Part shown: positions 54,029-63,137 of the stretch, one piece after another | Layout of the letters: each line of letters opens with the position of its first letter | How positions within the stretch are numbered: the stretch's first letter is position 1 | Source of the DNA: UBA1573 sp034005165 | GTDB lineage: Bacteria; Pseudomonadota; Alphaproteobacteria; Micavibrionales; Micavibrionaceae | Assembly: GCA_034005165.1 (NCBI GenBank) | Contig: JAVEVE010000002.1 | Span: forward strand, 124,001 to 188,000 | DNA length: 64,000 nt | Direction of reading: 5' to 3' | Made by a program: the position numbers and the translations under genes | Notes under the pieces: model-generated | The model's input: the letters and a program-made list of their open reading frames with translations, nothing else | Told to the model about the DNA's origin: nothing | Databases searched by the model: none

Positions 54029-55628
54029 AGGCCTGAAATTCCGCATGCTTGGTCGTATTAAAAGTGACCCCGTTACTAATGTTATTCATGATAGAATAGC
54101 TGTCACCTTCAGGAAGTGAAAATTTATGCGGTTCGGGACTGACATTGAACATGCATAAAATTTTCTGGTCGCCTAATTCACGAACCCATGCAACAAACGG
54201 CTCTTCGCTATCAAGTACCAAAAGATCGCCTTGAATGAGGGCGGGGAGTTGCTTTCTTTGGGCAATAAAGTTTTTGTAATGGCTCAATACGGACTGTGGG
54301 TCTTCTTCTTGACTCCAGACTGACAAATGGCGGTGAGGTTCCCAGAATTTAATCCATGGCTCATGTGCGAATGTAAATCCGCCATGCGGCTTTTCAGGGT
54401 GCCACGGCATCGGGGTGCGTCCGCCGTCACGCCCGGCATGTTCTGGATAAAGGGCCATATCGTAAGGATCTCGCAAATCTTCAAATGCAAGCTTGGCTTG
54501 AGGAAGACCCAGCTCTTCTCCCTGGAACATGCAATATGATCCACGCAAAGACAGACCCAAGGCCATAATCATCAAGGCAATTTCTTTCTGAAGGTGCTCA
54601 GGAGCGGCTGTTCTTGTAACGGCACGAACGGTGTCGTGGTTGCTTGTAGCCCAGCACAGCCATCCGTCTCCGAGTTTTTCTTCAACACGCTTAATGGTGC
54701 TGATAATATCCTGACGTGTCATGTGGGAACCAAGAAGACCAAAGGAATACGCCATGTGAAGGCGATCAGGTCCTTGAACGTAAGAAGCAGCAATCGCTTC
54801 ACTATCATCCCCTCCGGCTTCGCCCAAAAGACAACGGTCAGGCCATTGGTCAACATAAGCTCTCAGCTTTTTGGCAAATGGAATAACATGTGGGGTACAC
54901 ATGCTGTGAACGCGCTTCTGATAAGACATCGGGTTCGAAAGCGGCATATCTGATGGAACAGGATCATCCGCTGTACGAATGGGGTTATCGCGCAACTCCG
55001 GATCGTGCTGATAGGTATGGATAACGTCCAGACGGAATCCGTCAACGCCACGATCCAACCAGAATTTTGCAATGTCGAAAATCTCTTCTTGGACCTCGGG
55101 ATTCCAGAGGTTGAGCGCAGGTTGCGATGACAAAAAGTGATGGAGGTAGTATTGCTCGCGACGGGCATCCCATGTCCATGCAGGGCCTCCGAAGTAAGAC
55201 AGCCAGTTATTCGGAGGCGTCCCGTCAGGCTTGGCATCAGCCCAAACATACCAATCTTTCTTGGCATTATCGCGGTTCATACGGCTTTCATGAAACCAAA
55301 GATGCTGGTCTGATGTATGAGACCAAACTTCATCAATGATAATCTTGATATTGCGTTCATGCGCATGACGCAACAAGCGATCAAAATCATCTATATGCCC
55401 GAAAATAGGATCAACGGTGCGGTAATCAGAGACATCATATCCGAAATCTTTCATTGGTGATTTGAAGAACGGAGAAATCCAAATCGCATCAATCCCAAGG
55501 CTGCTCAGATAATCCAAGCGGCGTTCGATTCCTGGAAGGTCACCAATCCCATCCCCGTTCATATCCAGAAAACTACGTGGATAGATTTGATAGATAACGG
55601 CACCGCGCCACCATTTATTATCAGTCAT
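53991..55628 (-). CDS. Alpha-glucosidase (GH13, AglA-type)
   Basis: A 545-residue glycoside hydrolase family 13 enzyme releasing glucose from alpha-1,4 or related oligosaccharides. Family segments begin WWRGAVIYQIYPRSF, GYDVSDYRTVDP and IIDEVWSHTSDQHLWF; the catalytic nucleophile is Asp201 in GFRLDVIHTY, acid/base Glu270 in CLLGEAGG and transition-state Asp332 in TSNHDTVRA. The PKPDGTPPNNWLS-type loop (DAKPDGTPPNNWLS) is typical of alphaproteobacterial AglA. No signal peptide, so it works on imported sugars in the cytoplasm. The HAD gene lies 57 bases upstream on the same strand; glucose formed could feed the glucokinase nearby. Confidence 0.92.
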   Translation of the reverse strand: MTDNKWWRGAVIYQIYPRSFLDMNGDGIGDLPGIERRLDYLSSLGIDAIWISPFFKSPMKDFGYDVSDYRTVDPIFGHIDDFDRLLRHAHERNIKIIIDEVWSHTSDQHLWFHESRMNRDNAKKDWYVWADAKPDGTPPNNWLSYFGGPAWTWDARREQYYLHHFLSSQPALNLWNPEVQEEIFDIAKFWLDRGVDGFRLDVIHTYQHDPELRDNPIRTADDPVPSDMPLSNPMSYQKRVHSMCTPHVIPFAKKLRAYVDQWPDRCLLGEAGGDDSEAIAASYVQGPDRLHMAYSFGLLGSHMTRQDIISTIKRVEEKLGDGWLCWATSNHDTVRAVTRTAAPEHLQKEIALMIMALGLSLRGSYCMFQGEELGLPQAKLAFEDLRDPYDMALYPEHAGRDGGRTPMPWHPEKPHGGFTFAHEPWIKFWEPHRHLSVWSQEEDPQSVLSHYKNFIAQRKQLPALIQGDLLVLDSEEPFVAWVRELGDQKILCMFNVSPEPHKFSLPEGDSYSIMNNISNGVTFNTTKHAEFQAYGYGFFGYTKSK

Positions 55629-55684
55629 AAAATCACCAAACTTGAAAAACTTGTATGTTTTTTAAGGTAGTTTCAGCAAAAAAA

Positions 55685-56503
55685 CTATACTGGGCAGTGA
55701 CTAAAATGGCGCTCAACTTCCCGTGCCACTTCAATAATAAAGTTAGCGCCTTCTTGAGCTGTATCAAGGTAAGTGTGGCAGTTATCAGGAGCTTTTGGCC
55801 CAACACCAATAGAGTAGCCGCCGACATCATTAAAGACGACAAACATATCAACATCCGGCTCGCTATCTCCGATGCTCACGATAAGTTTACCCGGGAACGT
55901 TTGTACAACAAACTCGGCAGCTGAGCCTTTATCAATACCTTGGGGAACAAATTCAATATGAGTGTTATGCGGCACTGATCCGGACTTGATGTGTACACCG
56001 TCATGTCGTGCATATTCATCAGCTACACGCTTCAGGTGGTTAAATGCCTTCATGCGATCAGTAGCATCAGTAAGTGCAAGGGTAATGGCACAGGTCTTGC
56101 CGTCTTCGATTTTCGCGCCGGGAAAAGATAATACTTCTTTTTCAAAAAGTTGAATCAAAGTATCTCTGTTTGGAACAGGATTGGATAAAATAAGCCGACC
56201 ATTAGGAGCGGTAATGCGTGCCCCCATTTCACTGGCAATCCAGAACTCATTTCGAAGGTTGGGGTAGGCAGTATCAAAAAAAACTTCAGGCCTTCCTGAA
56301 ATGGGGAAAATGATATTCCCACGGTCTATAAGAATGCGATAGGCTTTTTCAAGTTCAGTTTCAGCGGGAAAACCGGTGTGAATTCCGACCGGACAAGAGA
56401 CTGTAGCCCCGTCTTGATCGGGAACCCAAACAAGGTTGCCCTTAATAGCTGCGTCCACAGTAATAGCACTTAACTCATGCAATGTATGAGAACTGATCGA
56501 CAT
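55685..56503 (-). CDS. Trehalose-phosphatase-like HAD family protein
   Basis: A 272-residue HAD-superfamily phosphatase resembling trehalose-6-phosphate phosphatase (OtsB). It has motif I Asp29-Gln-Asp31-Gly, then IIFPISGRPEVFF, FWIASEMGARI, THIEFVPQGIDKGSAAEFV and a final VSIGDSEPDVDMF metal motif. The N-terminal motif reads DQDGATV instead of DxDGTL, so catalytic efficiency is uncertain. It precedes aglA, with a good promoter 45 bases upstream (TTGACT, 18 bases, TATAAA) and AGGAG ribosome site. Likely part of a disaccharide/trehalose use module, inferred from neighbours. Confidence 0.7.
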   Translation of the reverse strand: MSISSHTLHELSAITVDAAIKGNLVWVPDQDGATVSCPVGIHTGFPAETELEKAYRILIDRGNIIFPISGRPEVFFDTAYPNLRNEFWIASEMGARITAPNGRLILSNPVPNRDTLIQLFEKEVLSFPGAKIEDGKTCAITLALTDATDRMKAFNHLKRVADEYARHDGVHIKSGSVPHNTHIEFVPQGIDKGSAAEFVVQTFPGKLIVSIGDSEPDVDMFVVFNDVGGYSIGVGPKAPDNCHTYLDTAQEGANFIIEVAREVERHFSHCPV

Positions 56504-56542
56504 TTTACAACACTCCTGCCTATTTACCCTTTATTTGACCTA

Positions 56543-56572
56543 TTTATAGAAAAAGACGAATAAGCAAGTCAA
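56543..56572 (-). promoter_or_regulatory. Sigma-70-like promoter of the HAD/aglA/sixA operon
   Basis: On the minus strand TTGACT (-35, 56572-56567), an 18-base spacer and TATAAA (-10, 56548-56543). The start codon at 56503 is 40 bases downstream with an AGGAG ribosome site. Confidence 0.65.
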
Positions 56573-56654
56573 AAATTTTTCGTATAATATTCTGTAAAAC
56601 TGTGCATAACCTTTACTCGACTATTCATAAAGCGTCAAGAAATTATTTGACATA

Positions 56655-57188
56655 TTATATATCCCTGCTGGCACAAATTTTGATTGGGCTGATATCGCTC
56701 TGGAGTTGGGTTTTAATAGACGGGGCCGACCACGTTAAGTCACTCAACATGGTCACATCATATCCGTGCTCATGCCCGTCAACTGCACTATCCCAACAAC
56801 AAAAAGGGGTTTCTACGCCGGCAATAAAAAGCCTGCCAATTCCTTGTTTTTGCAGAAATTCATGAAGTCCTGTTGTGTGACGAAACCCTGTAGCACTAAC
56901 CGTTGTAAAAGCAGAATTTAGCTTTTTAATGAATGAAGAACGGGTAGGGTATAGAGGTCCGTTCTGCCATAAAACGTATCCCCCGCTGACCACAGAGTTC
57001 GTACATTTCCCAAATCCCGGATCTGTTTCAATGAAGATCGGCCTAATAGATGTCTCTTCAATGAATCTCTCAATTTGAGCAACCATGATTTTTTGCTGGT
57101 CGGCTGGGTAGCATTCCAGTCCAGTATCCGTCATATCAATGACCAGTAATGCCGCATCTGAAAAAGAATGAGAAATCTTCATGGGCAT
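56655..57188 (-). CDS. Isochorismatase-family cysteine hydrolase
   Basis: A 177-residue cysteine hydrolase of the isochorismatase superfamily. The catalytic triad features are Asp in LLVIDMTDTG (near residue 18), the Lys in SSFIKKLNSAF, and Cys in FIAGVETPFCCWDSAVDGHEHGY (here VETPFCC). Members split nicotinamide, isochorismate, N-carbamoyl amino acids and similar. No specific substrate can be named. It is separated by about 150 bases from the HAD gene downstream on the same strand and diverges from glucokinase. The two ATGs at the start (MPMKISH) leave two candidate starts. Confidence 0.8.
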   Translation of the reverse strand: MPMKISHSFSDAALLVIDMTDTGLECYPADQQKIMVAQIERFIEETSIRPIFIETDPGFGKCTNSVVSGGYVLWQNGPLYPTRSSFIKKLNSAFTTVSATGFRHTTGLHEFLQKQGIGRLFIAGVETPFCCWDSAVDGHEHGYDVTMLSDLTWSAPSIKTQLQSDISPIKICASRDI

Positions 57189-57294
57189 TAGTTATACATA
57201 ATATATTTATATAAGCAAGATATTTTTTGCATAAGAGACGCTAAGGCGATATAAACTTGAGTATGCTCAACATAGAAAAAAGCGGAATTGCAAT

Positions 57295-58245
57295 ATGACT
57301 GTCCTGATAGCCGACATCGGTGGAACAAATGCACGGTTTGGAATCGTGGATCAGCAAGGGACACACGACCTTAAATATCTGGAATGCAAAAATTTTGCTG
57401 GCCCTGTCGAAGCGGCAGAGCACTATCTGAAAGAAATATCTTCTAAAGAACGCCCGAAATCAGCCGTATTTGCCGTTGCAGGGCCTGTCGGGGGAGATTT
57501 GATTAACTTTACCGGAAGCCCTTGGACGTTCCGCGTATCTGCTGCAAAGCAGGAAATGGGATTGGATGTTTTCGAAGTCATGAACGACTTTAAGGCAAAC
57601 GCTTTGGCCATTCCGGGAATATCTTCTGCGCTGCTCCACAAGGTGGGCGGCGGCGAGCCTGTTGAGAAGGCGCCAATCGGTGTAATAGGTCCGGGGACGG
57701 GTCTAGGGGTTGCTTACCTGACATGGGCAGGGGATAGATACGAGGCCTTCCCAACCGAAGGCGGACATGTCACATTCCCTGCGACAACCGAGCGTGAAGT
57801 CGATATTTTCCACCGCATGAAAGCAAAATACCATCATATTTCTGCAGAGCGCGTATGCTCCGGGAAAGGGCTTGAGAACTTGTACAACGCGATCAAGGTT
57901 CTCGATCACAAGTTTGATTTACCTGAACTTGAGGCTCCTGAAATCTCCAAAAAAGCAATAGAAGGGTCTTGCGTTGTCTGTAAAGAAGCTCTTGATTTGA
58001 TGCTGGGCTTCTTGGGGCGTGCGGCAGGGAACTTGGCTTTGACGCTGGGGGCGCAGGGCGGAATTTATGTCGCGGGCGGTATTCCGACAAAATTGGGGGA
58101 ATACTTTTACAAGTCCCGCTACTGGGATGAATTTACCCACAAAGGACGTATGAGCGATTATAACAAGGCAATTCCGTCTTATTTGATCCAGCACGATGCA
58201 ATCGGATTGCTGGGGCTGGAGCAAACAGCCAGAAGATATTTGTAA
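57295..58245 (+). CDS. glk: Glucokinase
   Basis: A 316-residue ROK-unlike bacterial glucokinase phosphorylating glucose with ATP. The phosphate-binding start is LIADIGGTNARFG, with FAVAGPVGGD, VMNDFKANALAIP, GPGTGLGVAYL and the sugar-binding EGGHVTF. Length matches Glk (about 320). It faces the isochorismatase gene divergently and its transcript ends at a bidirectional terminator. Together with the alpha-glucosidase it could channel freed glucose into Entner-Doudoroff or glycolysis. Confidence 0.94.
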   Translation: MTVLIADIGGTNARFGIVDQQGTHDLKYLECKNFAGPVEAAEHYLKEISSKERPKSAVFAVAGPVGGDLINFTGSPWTFRVSAAKQEMGLDVFEVMNDFKANALAIPGISSALLHKVGGGEPVEKAPIGVIGPGTGLGVAYLTWAGDRYEAFPTEGGHVTFPATTEREVDIFHRMKAKYHHISAERVCSGKGLENLYNAIKVLDHKFDLPELEAPEISKKAIEGSCVVCKEALDLMLGFLGRAAGNLALTLGAQGGIYVAGGIPTKLGEYFYKSRYWDEFTHKGRMSDYNKAIPSYLIQHDAIGLLGLEQTARRYL

Positions 58246-58267
58246 ATCATAGGGAAACCGGACAAGA

Positions 58268-58298
58268 GAAAAGCCCGCCTGTCAGGTCGGGCTTTTTC
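58268..58298. terminator. Bidirectional terminator between glk and hemN
   Basis: AAAGCCCG (58270-58277) and CGGGCTTT (58288-58295) form a stem around a 10-base loop, with A-rich left and T-rich right flanks. It lies between convergent genes. Confidence 0.85.
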
Positions 58299-58312
58299 CT
58301 TGTTATACAGCG

Positions 58313-59686
58313 TTATACAGCCATGGAGTGGCGTTGCGTTGTCTCGATCGGGGGTAAAAATTCATCAAAGCAACTTGCAATGATACGGACACTTTGACGG
58401 GCTTCGGGAGCGATTTGTAAAACACCGTTAGTGTCCAGCGTGGCTAGCCCATCCGAAATAAAGGGCTGAAGTAATCTGATAGAAGCATCAAGGTCCATGA
58501 GATCGTGCCCGCAGGAGGTCCATACCTCGAAGAGGTCGACCCGAAGATCACACATAAGGTGATCTATGATACTTTTGCGGGCGAGGTCCTGCCCTTTGAA
58601 ACTATACCCTTTGGCAATCGGGGGCAGATCGGAGTGCAGGACCGTCTCCTGATAGGCATGGGAAGCTGTTGTGTTTTGGGCATATCCTTGCGGGTACTGG
58701 GAAATTGCAGAAACCCCGAACCCGATTAAGGCATCGGGAGAAATATTCGTATACCCTTGAAAATTTCGTCCCAACGTTCCGCCTTTTTGTGCAATCGCCA
58801 TGTCGTCCGTATCTTTGACAAAATGGTCAATGCCAATAGAACGGTATCCTGCTTCTTCCAGAATGCTGGAACCTGTTAGAAACAGATCGTATCGCGCATC
58901 ATTGTTTGGGAGAGAGTCGTCAGGAATAAGGCGCATGTTTTTCTTTTTCCAAGGAACATGAGCATAGCCATACATGGCAAATCTGGACGGCTTGAGGAGT
59001 AAAGCATAGTCCATCGAGCGGGTCATGCTGCGCACCGTCTGATAAGGGAGCCCATAAATAAAATCCAGATTGAAGTCTTGAATCCCAGCAGCTCGTAAGT
59101 GTTGAACAGCTTTGTAAACAACGTCAAACGGTTGAACGCGGTTGACGGTCTCCATCACTTTGTCGTCAAAATCCTGTACGCCAAGGGAGATACGATTCAC
59201 ACCGGTTTCACCATAGGTGTTAGCCAACTCTTCATTCATATGGCGCGGATCGACCTCCACGGCGATTTCAGCCGTATCGGAAAAGCTAAAGGCTTCGCGG
59301 AAGCTATCCATCAATAGGCGGAAATCCTGCGGCAGCAACATTGTCGGGGAGCCTCCCCCGAAATGCAAATGGGTCACAATATGTTTGTTTTGCATCCGCG
59401 CGCCCATTTTTGCTATTTCGCGGCGTAATATGTGGACATAGTCTTCGACAGGGGCATAACGGCTCGTAATATGCGTAAAGCATCCACAATAATGACAAAG
59501 TTTCGGACAAAACGGGACATGCACGTAGAGAGACAGATTTGATCCGGGTTTCAGGGCGGAAATCCAGCTTGCAACCGTTTCAGCAGGGAATTCTGGCTGA
59601 AAAACAGGAGCCGCCGGATAACTGGTGTACCGGGGGACAGCTCTGTCATAGGAAAGGATCTTCCGCTTTATGTCGAAATCTTGCAT
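58313..59686 (-). CDS. hemN: Oxygen-independent coproporphyrinogen III oxidase
   Basis: A 457-residue radical SAM enzyme converting coproporphyrinogen III to protoporphyrinogen IX without oxygen. Cluster motif CPKLCHYCGC (Cys60, Cys64, Cys67) is preceded by LSLYVHVPF, followed by HLHFGGGSPT and AVEVDPRHMNEEL, and IDHFVK and the C-terminal HemN domain (LARKSIIDHLMCDLRVDL). Starts: I used the ATG at 59686 (MQDFDIKRK) because it has the AGAGG site at good spacing; upstream in-frame starts add short hydrophobic residues. It supports microaerobic or anaerobic haem synthesis. Confidence 0.94.
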   Translation of the reverse strand: MQDFDIKRKILSYDRAVPRYTSYPAAPVFQPEFPAETVASWISALKPGSNLSLYVHVPFCPKLCHYCGCFTHITSRYAPVEDYVHILRREIAKMGARMQNKHIVTHLHFGGGSPTMLLPQDFRLLMDSFREAFSFSDTAEIAVEVDPRHMNEELANTYGETGVNRISLGVQDFDDKVMETVNRVQPFDVVYKAVQHLRAAGIQDFNLDFIYGLPYQTVRSMTRSMDYALLLKPSRFAMYGYAHVPWKKKNMRLIPDDSLPNNDARYDLFLTGSSILEEAGYRSIGIDHFVKDTDDMAIAQKGGTLGRNFQGYTNISPDALIGFGVSAISQYPQGYAQNTTASHAYQETVLHSDLPPIAKGYSFKGQDLARKSIIDHLMCDLRVDLFEVWTSCGHDLMDLDASIRLLQPFISDGLATLDTNGVLQIAPEARQSVRIIASCFDEFLPPIETTQRHSMAV

Positions 59687-59712
59687 GCGCATGCCTCTAT
59701 ATATAGGAGAAA

Positions 59713-59732
59713 CTGCCGATAAGGGTATCGGC
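59713..59732. terminator. Stem-loop after flgL, possible weak terminator
   Basis: TGCCGATA-AGGG-TATCGGCA, a perfect eight-base stem 25 bases beyond the flgL stop. The following T content on the minus strand is modest (GTTTCT), so it is a probable but weak terminator. Confidence 0.45.
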
Positions 59733-59756
59733 AATTTGCCGCACAGGCAAGCCTAA

Positions 59757-60665
59757 CTATCTGAGATAGTCATGCAAATTGAGGTTCAGAACCCGGACAG
59801 AGGAGGAGTATGCCGCCTCCATCTGCGTCTGGATCTCTGTCAACTGGACCGATGCGGATGGAATATCAACCTCTTTGATGGTTCCAACCAGTTCCTTCAG
59901 ATAAACGGCATCCTGCTCATTCTGATAGATATGATCTTCGATAGAACGGGAGTTAATCGATAAGCTGGACCGGATATTGGCAATCCCGTCAATTGCAGAT
60001 TGGATCAGAGAAGAGGCTTCAGAATAGTCTGTGGTGCTGCCGACATTGTTATAAATCAGGTTATAAGCACGGAGCAGCTCTTCAAAAGCAGAATTGCTGG
60101 CGAGAATACCGTAATTGACGGTATTGCTTTCGGACGTCTGGACCGAGTTCACAGTGGCATCCCCTTGATAATAGCCGGTATTTGCAGATGACGGGGAAGA
60201 CTGGGCAATCCATGCCGGGTCAGTCAAGTCAACAGGGGGGGTGTCAATATAGCTCCCTGCGAAAACATATCTGTTGGCAATTTTCAGGTTCAGGATGGAT
60301 GCTGTTTCAGTCATAGCATTACTTGCCTGATCTGTCGTAACGGCATTCGGAACGTTCGGGCCTCCAAGGGCCGCTGTAATTGCAGACAGCATGGAGTTCG
60401 CCATATCTTCGACCTGTCCCAAAGCTGCATACATTGTGTTGACGTTAGCTAGAACGATATTCGAGTTTGTATTATAGGCCTCCAGGCGATCAACGGCACT
60501 TTCTACAGAAAGAAGATACTGTGTATCACCTGCAATTCCTTTGTAATTAGCAGACTTAAGACCCGTGCTAATCTGGGTATTGATATCGGAATATTTCAGT
60601 TGCAAACGCATATTGTCTGCAATCATCATATTTGTAAACGGATATGTGGCAACACGATTAACCAT
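59757..60665 (-). CDS. flgL: Flagellar hook-associated protein 3 (FlgL)
   Basis: A 302-residue hook-filament junction protein. The N-terminus MVNRVATYPFTNMMI and the LKYSDINTQISTGLKSANYKGI helix are the D0/D1 region, and the C-terminus SSVRVLNLNLHDYL is the matching D0 helix; in between is an Asn/Ser-rich hypervariable part. FlgL, with FlgK, forms the junction on which the filament grows. It follows flgK by 14 bases with an AGGAG ribosome site. Export is by the flagellar type III system, so no signal peptide is expected. Confidence 0.93.
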   Translation of the reverse strand: MVNRVATYPFTNMMIADNMRLQLKYSDINTQISTGLKSANYKGIAGDTQYLLSVESAVDRLEAYNTNSNIVLANVNTMYAALGQVEDMANSMLSAITAALGGPNVPNAVTTDQASNAMTETASILNLKIANRYVFAGSYIDTPPVDLTDPAWIAQSSPSSANTGYYQGDATVNSVQTSESNTVNYGILASNSAFEELLRAYNLIYNNVGSTTDYSEASSLIQSAIDGIANIRSSLSINSRSIEDHIYQNEQDAVYLKELVGTIKEVDIPSASVQLTEIQTQMEAAYSSSVRVLNLNLHDYLR

Positions 60666-60679
60666 GATTTTCTCCTGAC

Positions 60680-62419
60680 TTACCTCATCGCGTTAATCAA
60701 TGCATCAAGCATTTCTTGAATGGTGGAAATAACTTGCGCAGAAGCGGCGTACTGGTTTTGCAAAATCAACATTTTTGCAGTTTCTTCATCAACGTTTACA
60801 CCAGACACACTGGTAACCAACCCATAACTTGTGGAATAAACCAGATAGGATGTATCGGATTGTCCCTGCGCAATACTTGATTGGGTGGCGACATCCGACA
60901 TAAACGCTTGTGCATAAGCTAGAAGCGAGTTGGATTGTGCCGAGAAATTACCTGCGGCATTAAAGCTTAAAGTCGAAGTCAGAAGGTTCGCAAGAGAATC
61001 TGCAACTGATCCGTCACCTCGCGCAACCCCCTGATCTCCTACCGCAAGTGTTGCGCTGGAATTCAATTTTGCAATCGACAGGTAGTCAGGACGGGCGACC
61101 AGATAATCGGAAATTTTAATATCCTCGGCACCTGTTCCTACAAACATATCGTTAAGGCCGAAATATTGCGAAAAACTCTCCCCACTTGAGGAGGTTATGC
61201 TACTTGTCATCGGGTTGATGGCAACGCCGTTTGTTGAAGGTGTCACGGCAATCGACAGTTCTCCATCAGTATTCAGAGTAGCAGTGATCCCCGCAATACC
61301 GTTCAGAGCGGTCAGAACATCGTTGACGCTTGTCATCGCCGCCAGGTTGATATCGGAGTAGCTGACAACAACACCGCTTTGGTCTGTTGTCGCGACACGG
61401 ATGGTTCCTGTTCCTGTAAAAGGAGTCGCTGCCGTCAGGCCTTGCAAAGAACCTTCCATCAAGGATCTTCCTGGAATGGAAGCTCCGGTATTCAGGAGGG
61501 TATTGACTTGCGTTTGTAAAACGCTTGCCAGCTCATTCAGTTTTTCCTGCTCTCCGACATAATAGTCATCACGCAGATAGAGGTTCGCGCCGAGCTTCCC
61601 GCCGGAAAGTTGGGAGGTAATATCCACGCCGTCCAGCGTAATTGGTGAAAAACCTGCTGGGTAGAGCGTCGTGCTATGAATAACATTTGTGGGCGTATAG
61701 GAAATATAGTGCGGTTGGGACAAAAGTAGAGATTGTCCTGACTTCGTATAAATCTGCAACATGTTGTCGGAAGTATAGAAATACTGAACATCCATTTCTT
61801 TTGCGAGGCTTTGCAGCTCGAGATCCCGTTGATCCTGATAATCTGCATATCCGGCATCATCTGTATCTGTGGTCGCAATTTTTATGTTCAGGGACTGAAT
61901 GCGGTCCAGAACCGAGTTGATGTTGTTGATCGAGGTATTGATCTGCTGCTCGGCAGTCATACGTTGTTTCTGGATGTCGCTGGATAAATCGCGTAAAGAA
62001 TTTGCAAGGTTTGCAGCAACGTTTACGACCTCAGACTTGTTCGCCGCTGTTTCCGGGCTGGTTGCCAGAAATTTCAGTGTCGAATACATATCGTCAATAT
62101 ATGAACTCAGGGTGTAGCTGCCCTCCGTACTACCCAATTGTGTATTGTAGTAATCGAGTGAGTTTGTAACGGTAAGGTCGTAGGAATAGGTTGTGAGGTC
62201 CTTGGTCAAGGCTGCAACAAGGAAGCTATCACGTGCCCCAACAACAACACCGGATACCGGAACAGATCCGACATTCGTGGTGATATACTGCGCATTAAGG
62301 GATTTGCGAGTGTACCCTTCCTTATCAGCGTTTGCAATATTCTGGGATGTCAGGTTGGTGCGCAACTCTGTTGTCATCATCCCATTCAGGGTCATATTAA
62401 GGGCGCTGGTTAGTGCCAT
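60680..62419 (-). CDS. flgK: Flagellar hook-associated protein 1 (FlgK)
   Basis: A 579-residue junction protein. MALTSALNMTLNGMMTTELRTNLTSQNIANADKEGYTR contains the standard N-terminal flagellar rod/hook motif (split here as SQNIANADKEGYTR), and the C-terminus VDEETAKMLILQNQYAASAQ followed by ISTIQEMLDALINAMR is the FlgK D0 helix. Middle region is Ser/Thr-rich and variable. It overlaps the end of the upstream 127-codon gene by ten bases, suggesting coupling. It sits at the hook-filament junction. Confidence 0.95.
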   Translation of the reverse strand: MALTSALNMTLNGMMTTELRTNLTSQNIANADKEGYTRKSLNAQYITTNVGSVPVSGVVVGARDSFLVAALTKDLTTYSYDLTVTNSLDYYNTQLGSTEGSYTLSSYIDDMYSTLKFLATSPETAANKSEVVNVAANLANSLRDLSSDIQKQRMTAEQQINTSINNINSVLDRIQSLNIKIATTDTDDAGYADYQDQRDLELQSLAKEMDVQYFYTSDNMLQIYTKSGQSLLLSQPHYISYTPTNVIHSTTLYPAGFSPITLDGVDITSQLSGGKLGANLYLRDDYYVGEQEKLNELASVLQTQVNTLLNTGASIPGRSLMEGSLQGLTAATPFTGTGTIRVATTDQSGVVVSYSDINLAAMTSVNDVLTALNGIAGITATLNTDGELSIAVTPSTNGVAINPMTSSITSSSGESFSQYFGLNDMFVGTGAEDIKISDYLVARPDYLSIAKLNSSATLAVGDQGVARGDGSVADSLANLLTSTLSFNAAGNFSAQSNSLLAYAQAFMSDVATQSSIAQGQSDTSYLVYSTSYGLVTSVSGVNVDEETAKMLILQNQYAASAQVISTIQEMLDALINAMR

Positions 62420-62793
62420 GATGAATCTCCTTGCTTATTACGTGCCGTAGATCTGGTCACTGAAAGAGTATGTTCAAGGCTTTTGAACTTTTTGTGTGTA
62501 TTATCGTTCAAAGCTTGCTTGATAGAGACAATCTCTTCAATCATCAATTGCCCAAGGGCAGAGCTGTTGGTGGCATCGTTCAGCTTGTCCATCAGGTTTA
62601 GCGCTGTTTGCTCATATTTCTTGAGTAAAGAATCGCGGTGTAACAGGTAGGACTCAATGCTTAAATATCCGGACTCTTCAAGAATTCTATTCTCGTTCTC
62701 GATCAGGGACAGAAGGCGGCGGGATGTTTCAAGAAACTCAAATACCATATCTTCGTCTACTGTATTTTGGGGATGAGAAATATGGTGATCCAT
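62410..62793 (-). CDS. Small helical flagellar-cluster protein, possible FlgN-like chaperone
   Basis: A 127-residue, mostly helical, charged protein with a long predicted coiled coil (LLSLIENENRILEESGYLSIESYLL region, and YEQTALNLMDKL). No clear signature. It lies between a hook gene and flgK and overlaps flgK by ten bases; in related bacteria this position holds the FlgN-type export chaperone for FlgK and FlgL. Size, helical content and position fit, but the sequence itself does not prove it. Confidence 0.5.
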   Translation of the reverse strand: MDHHISHPQNTVDEDMVFEFLETSRRLLSLIENENRILEESGYLSIESYLLHRDSLLKKYEQTALNLMDKLNDATNSSALGQLMIEEIVSIKQALNDNTHKKFKSLEHTLSVTRSTARNKQGDSSWH

Positions 62794-62806
62794 GTTTAAA
62801 ACCTTT

Positions 62807-63112
62807 TCACTCTCGTTTTTTGTTCGTAAGGCCCTGTGTACTTCCGTAGCTGAGGCAAGCCTTTTCTGATTTAACGCTGCCGTCTATCTGGGCCTTTATT
62901 TCATCTCTATCCTTGGTCAGATTTTCTATATGGACCTGAAGAGCTTCCATAATTTCTGTCAGGGTATCCTGAAAATCTTTCCGTTTTTCTTCCGGCAGGG
63001 ACTGGACATAGGATTGGATAACTTCACCATCAAACATTACGTTGGCATCAATAAACTTTTTGATATCTTTGTCCTGTTTGAATTGTGCGAATAGTATCTC
63101 CAATTGTTCCAT
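62807..63112 (-). CDS. Small hypothetical protein of the flagellar cluster
   Basis: A 101-residue charged protein (MEQLEILFAQFKQDKDIKK; late part EIMEALQVHIENLTKDRDEI) that appears helical with a C-terminal coiled coil. No family could be recognised. It lies between flgE and the FlgN-like gene, 25 and 13 bases from its neighbours, on the same strand, so it is presumably a flagellar accessory protein. The ribosome site is weak (the preceding bases include GGAA). Confidence 0.5.
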   Translation of the reverse strand: MEQLEILFAQFKQDKDIKKFIDANVMFDGEVIQSYVQSLPEEKRKDFQDTLTEIMEALQVHIENLTKDRDEIKAQIDGSVKSEKACLSYGSTQGLTNKKRE

Positions 63113-63137
63113 GTCCAGTTCCTACGGGGTTAATCTA

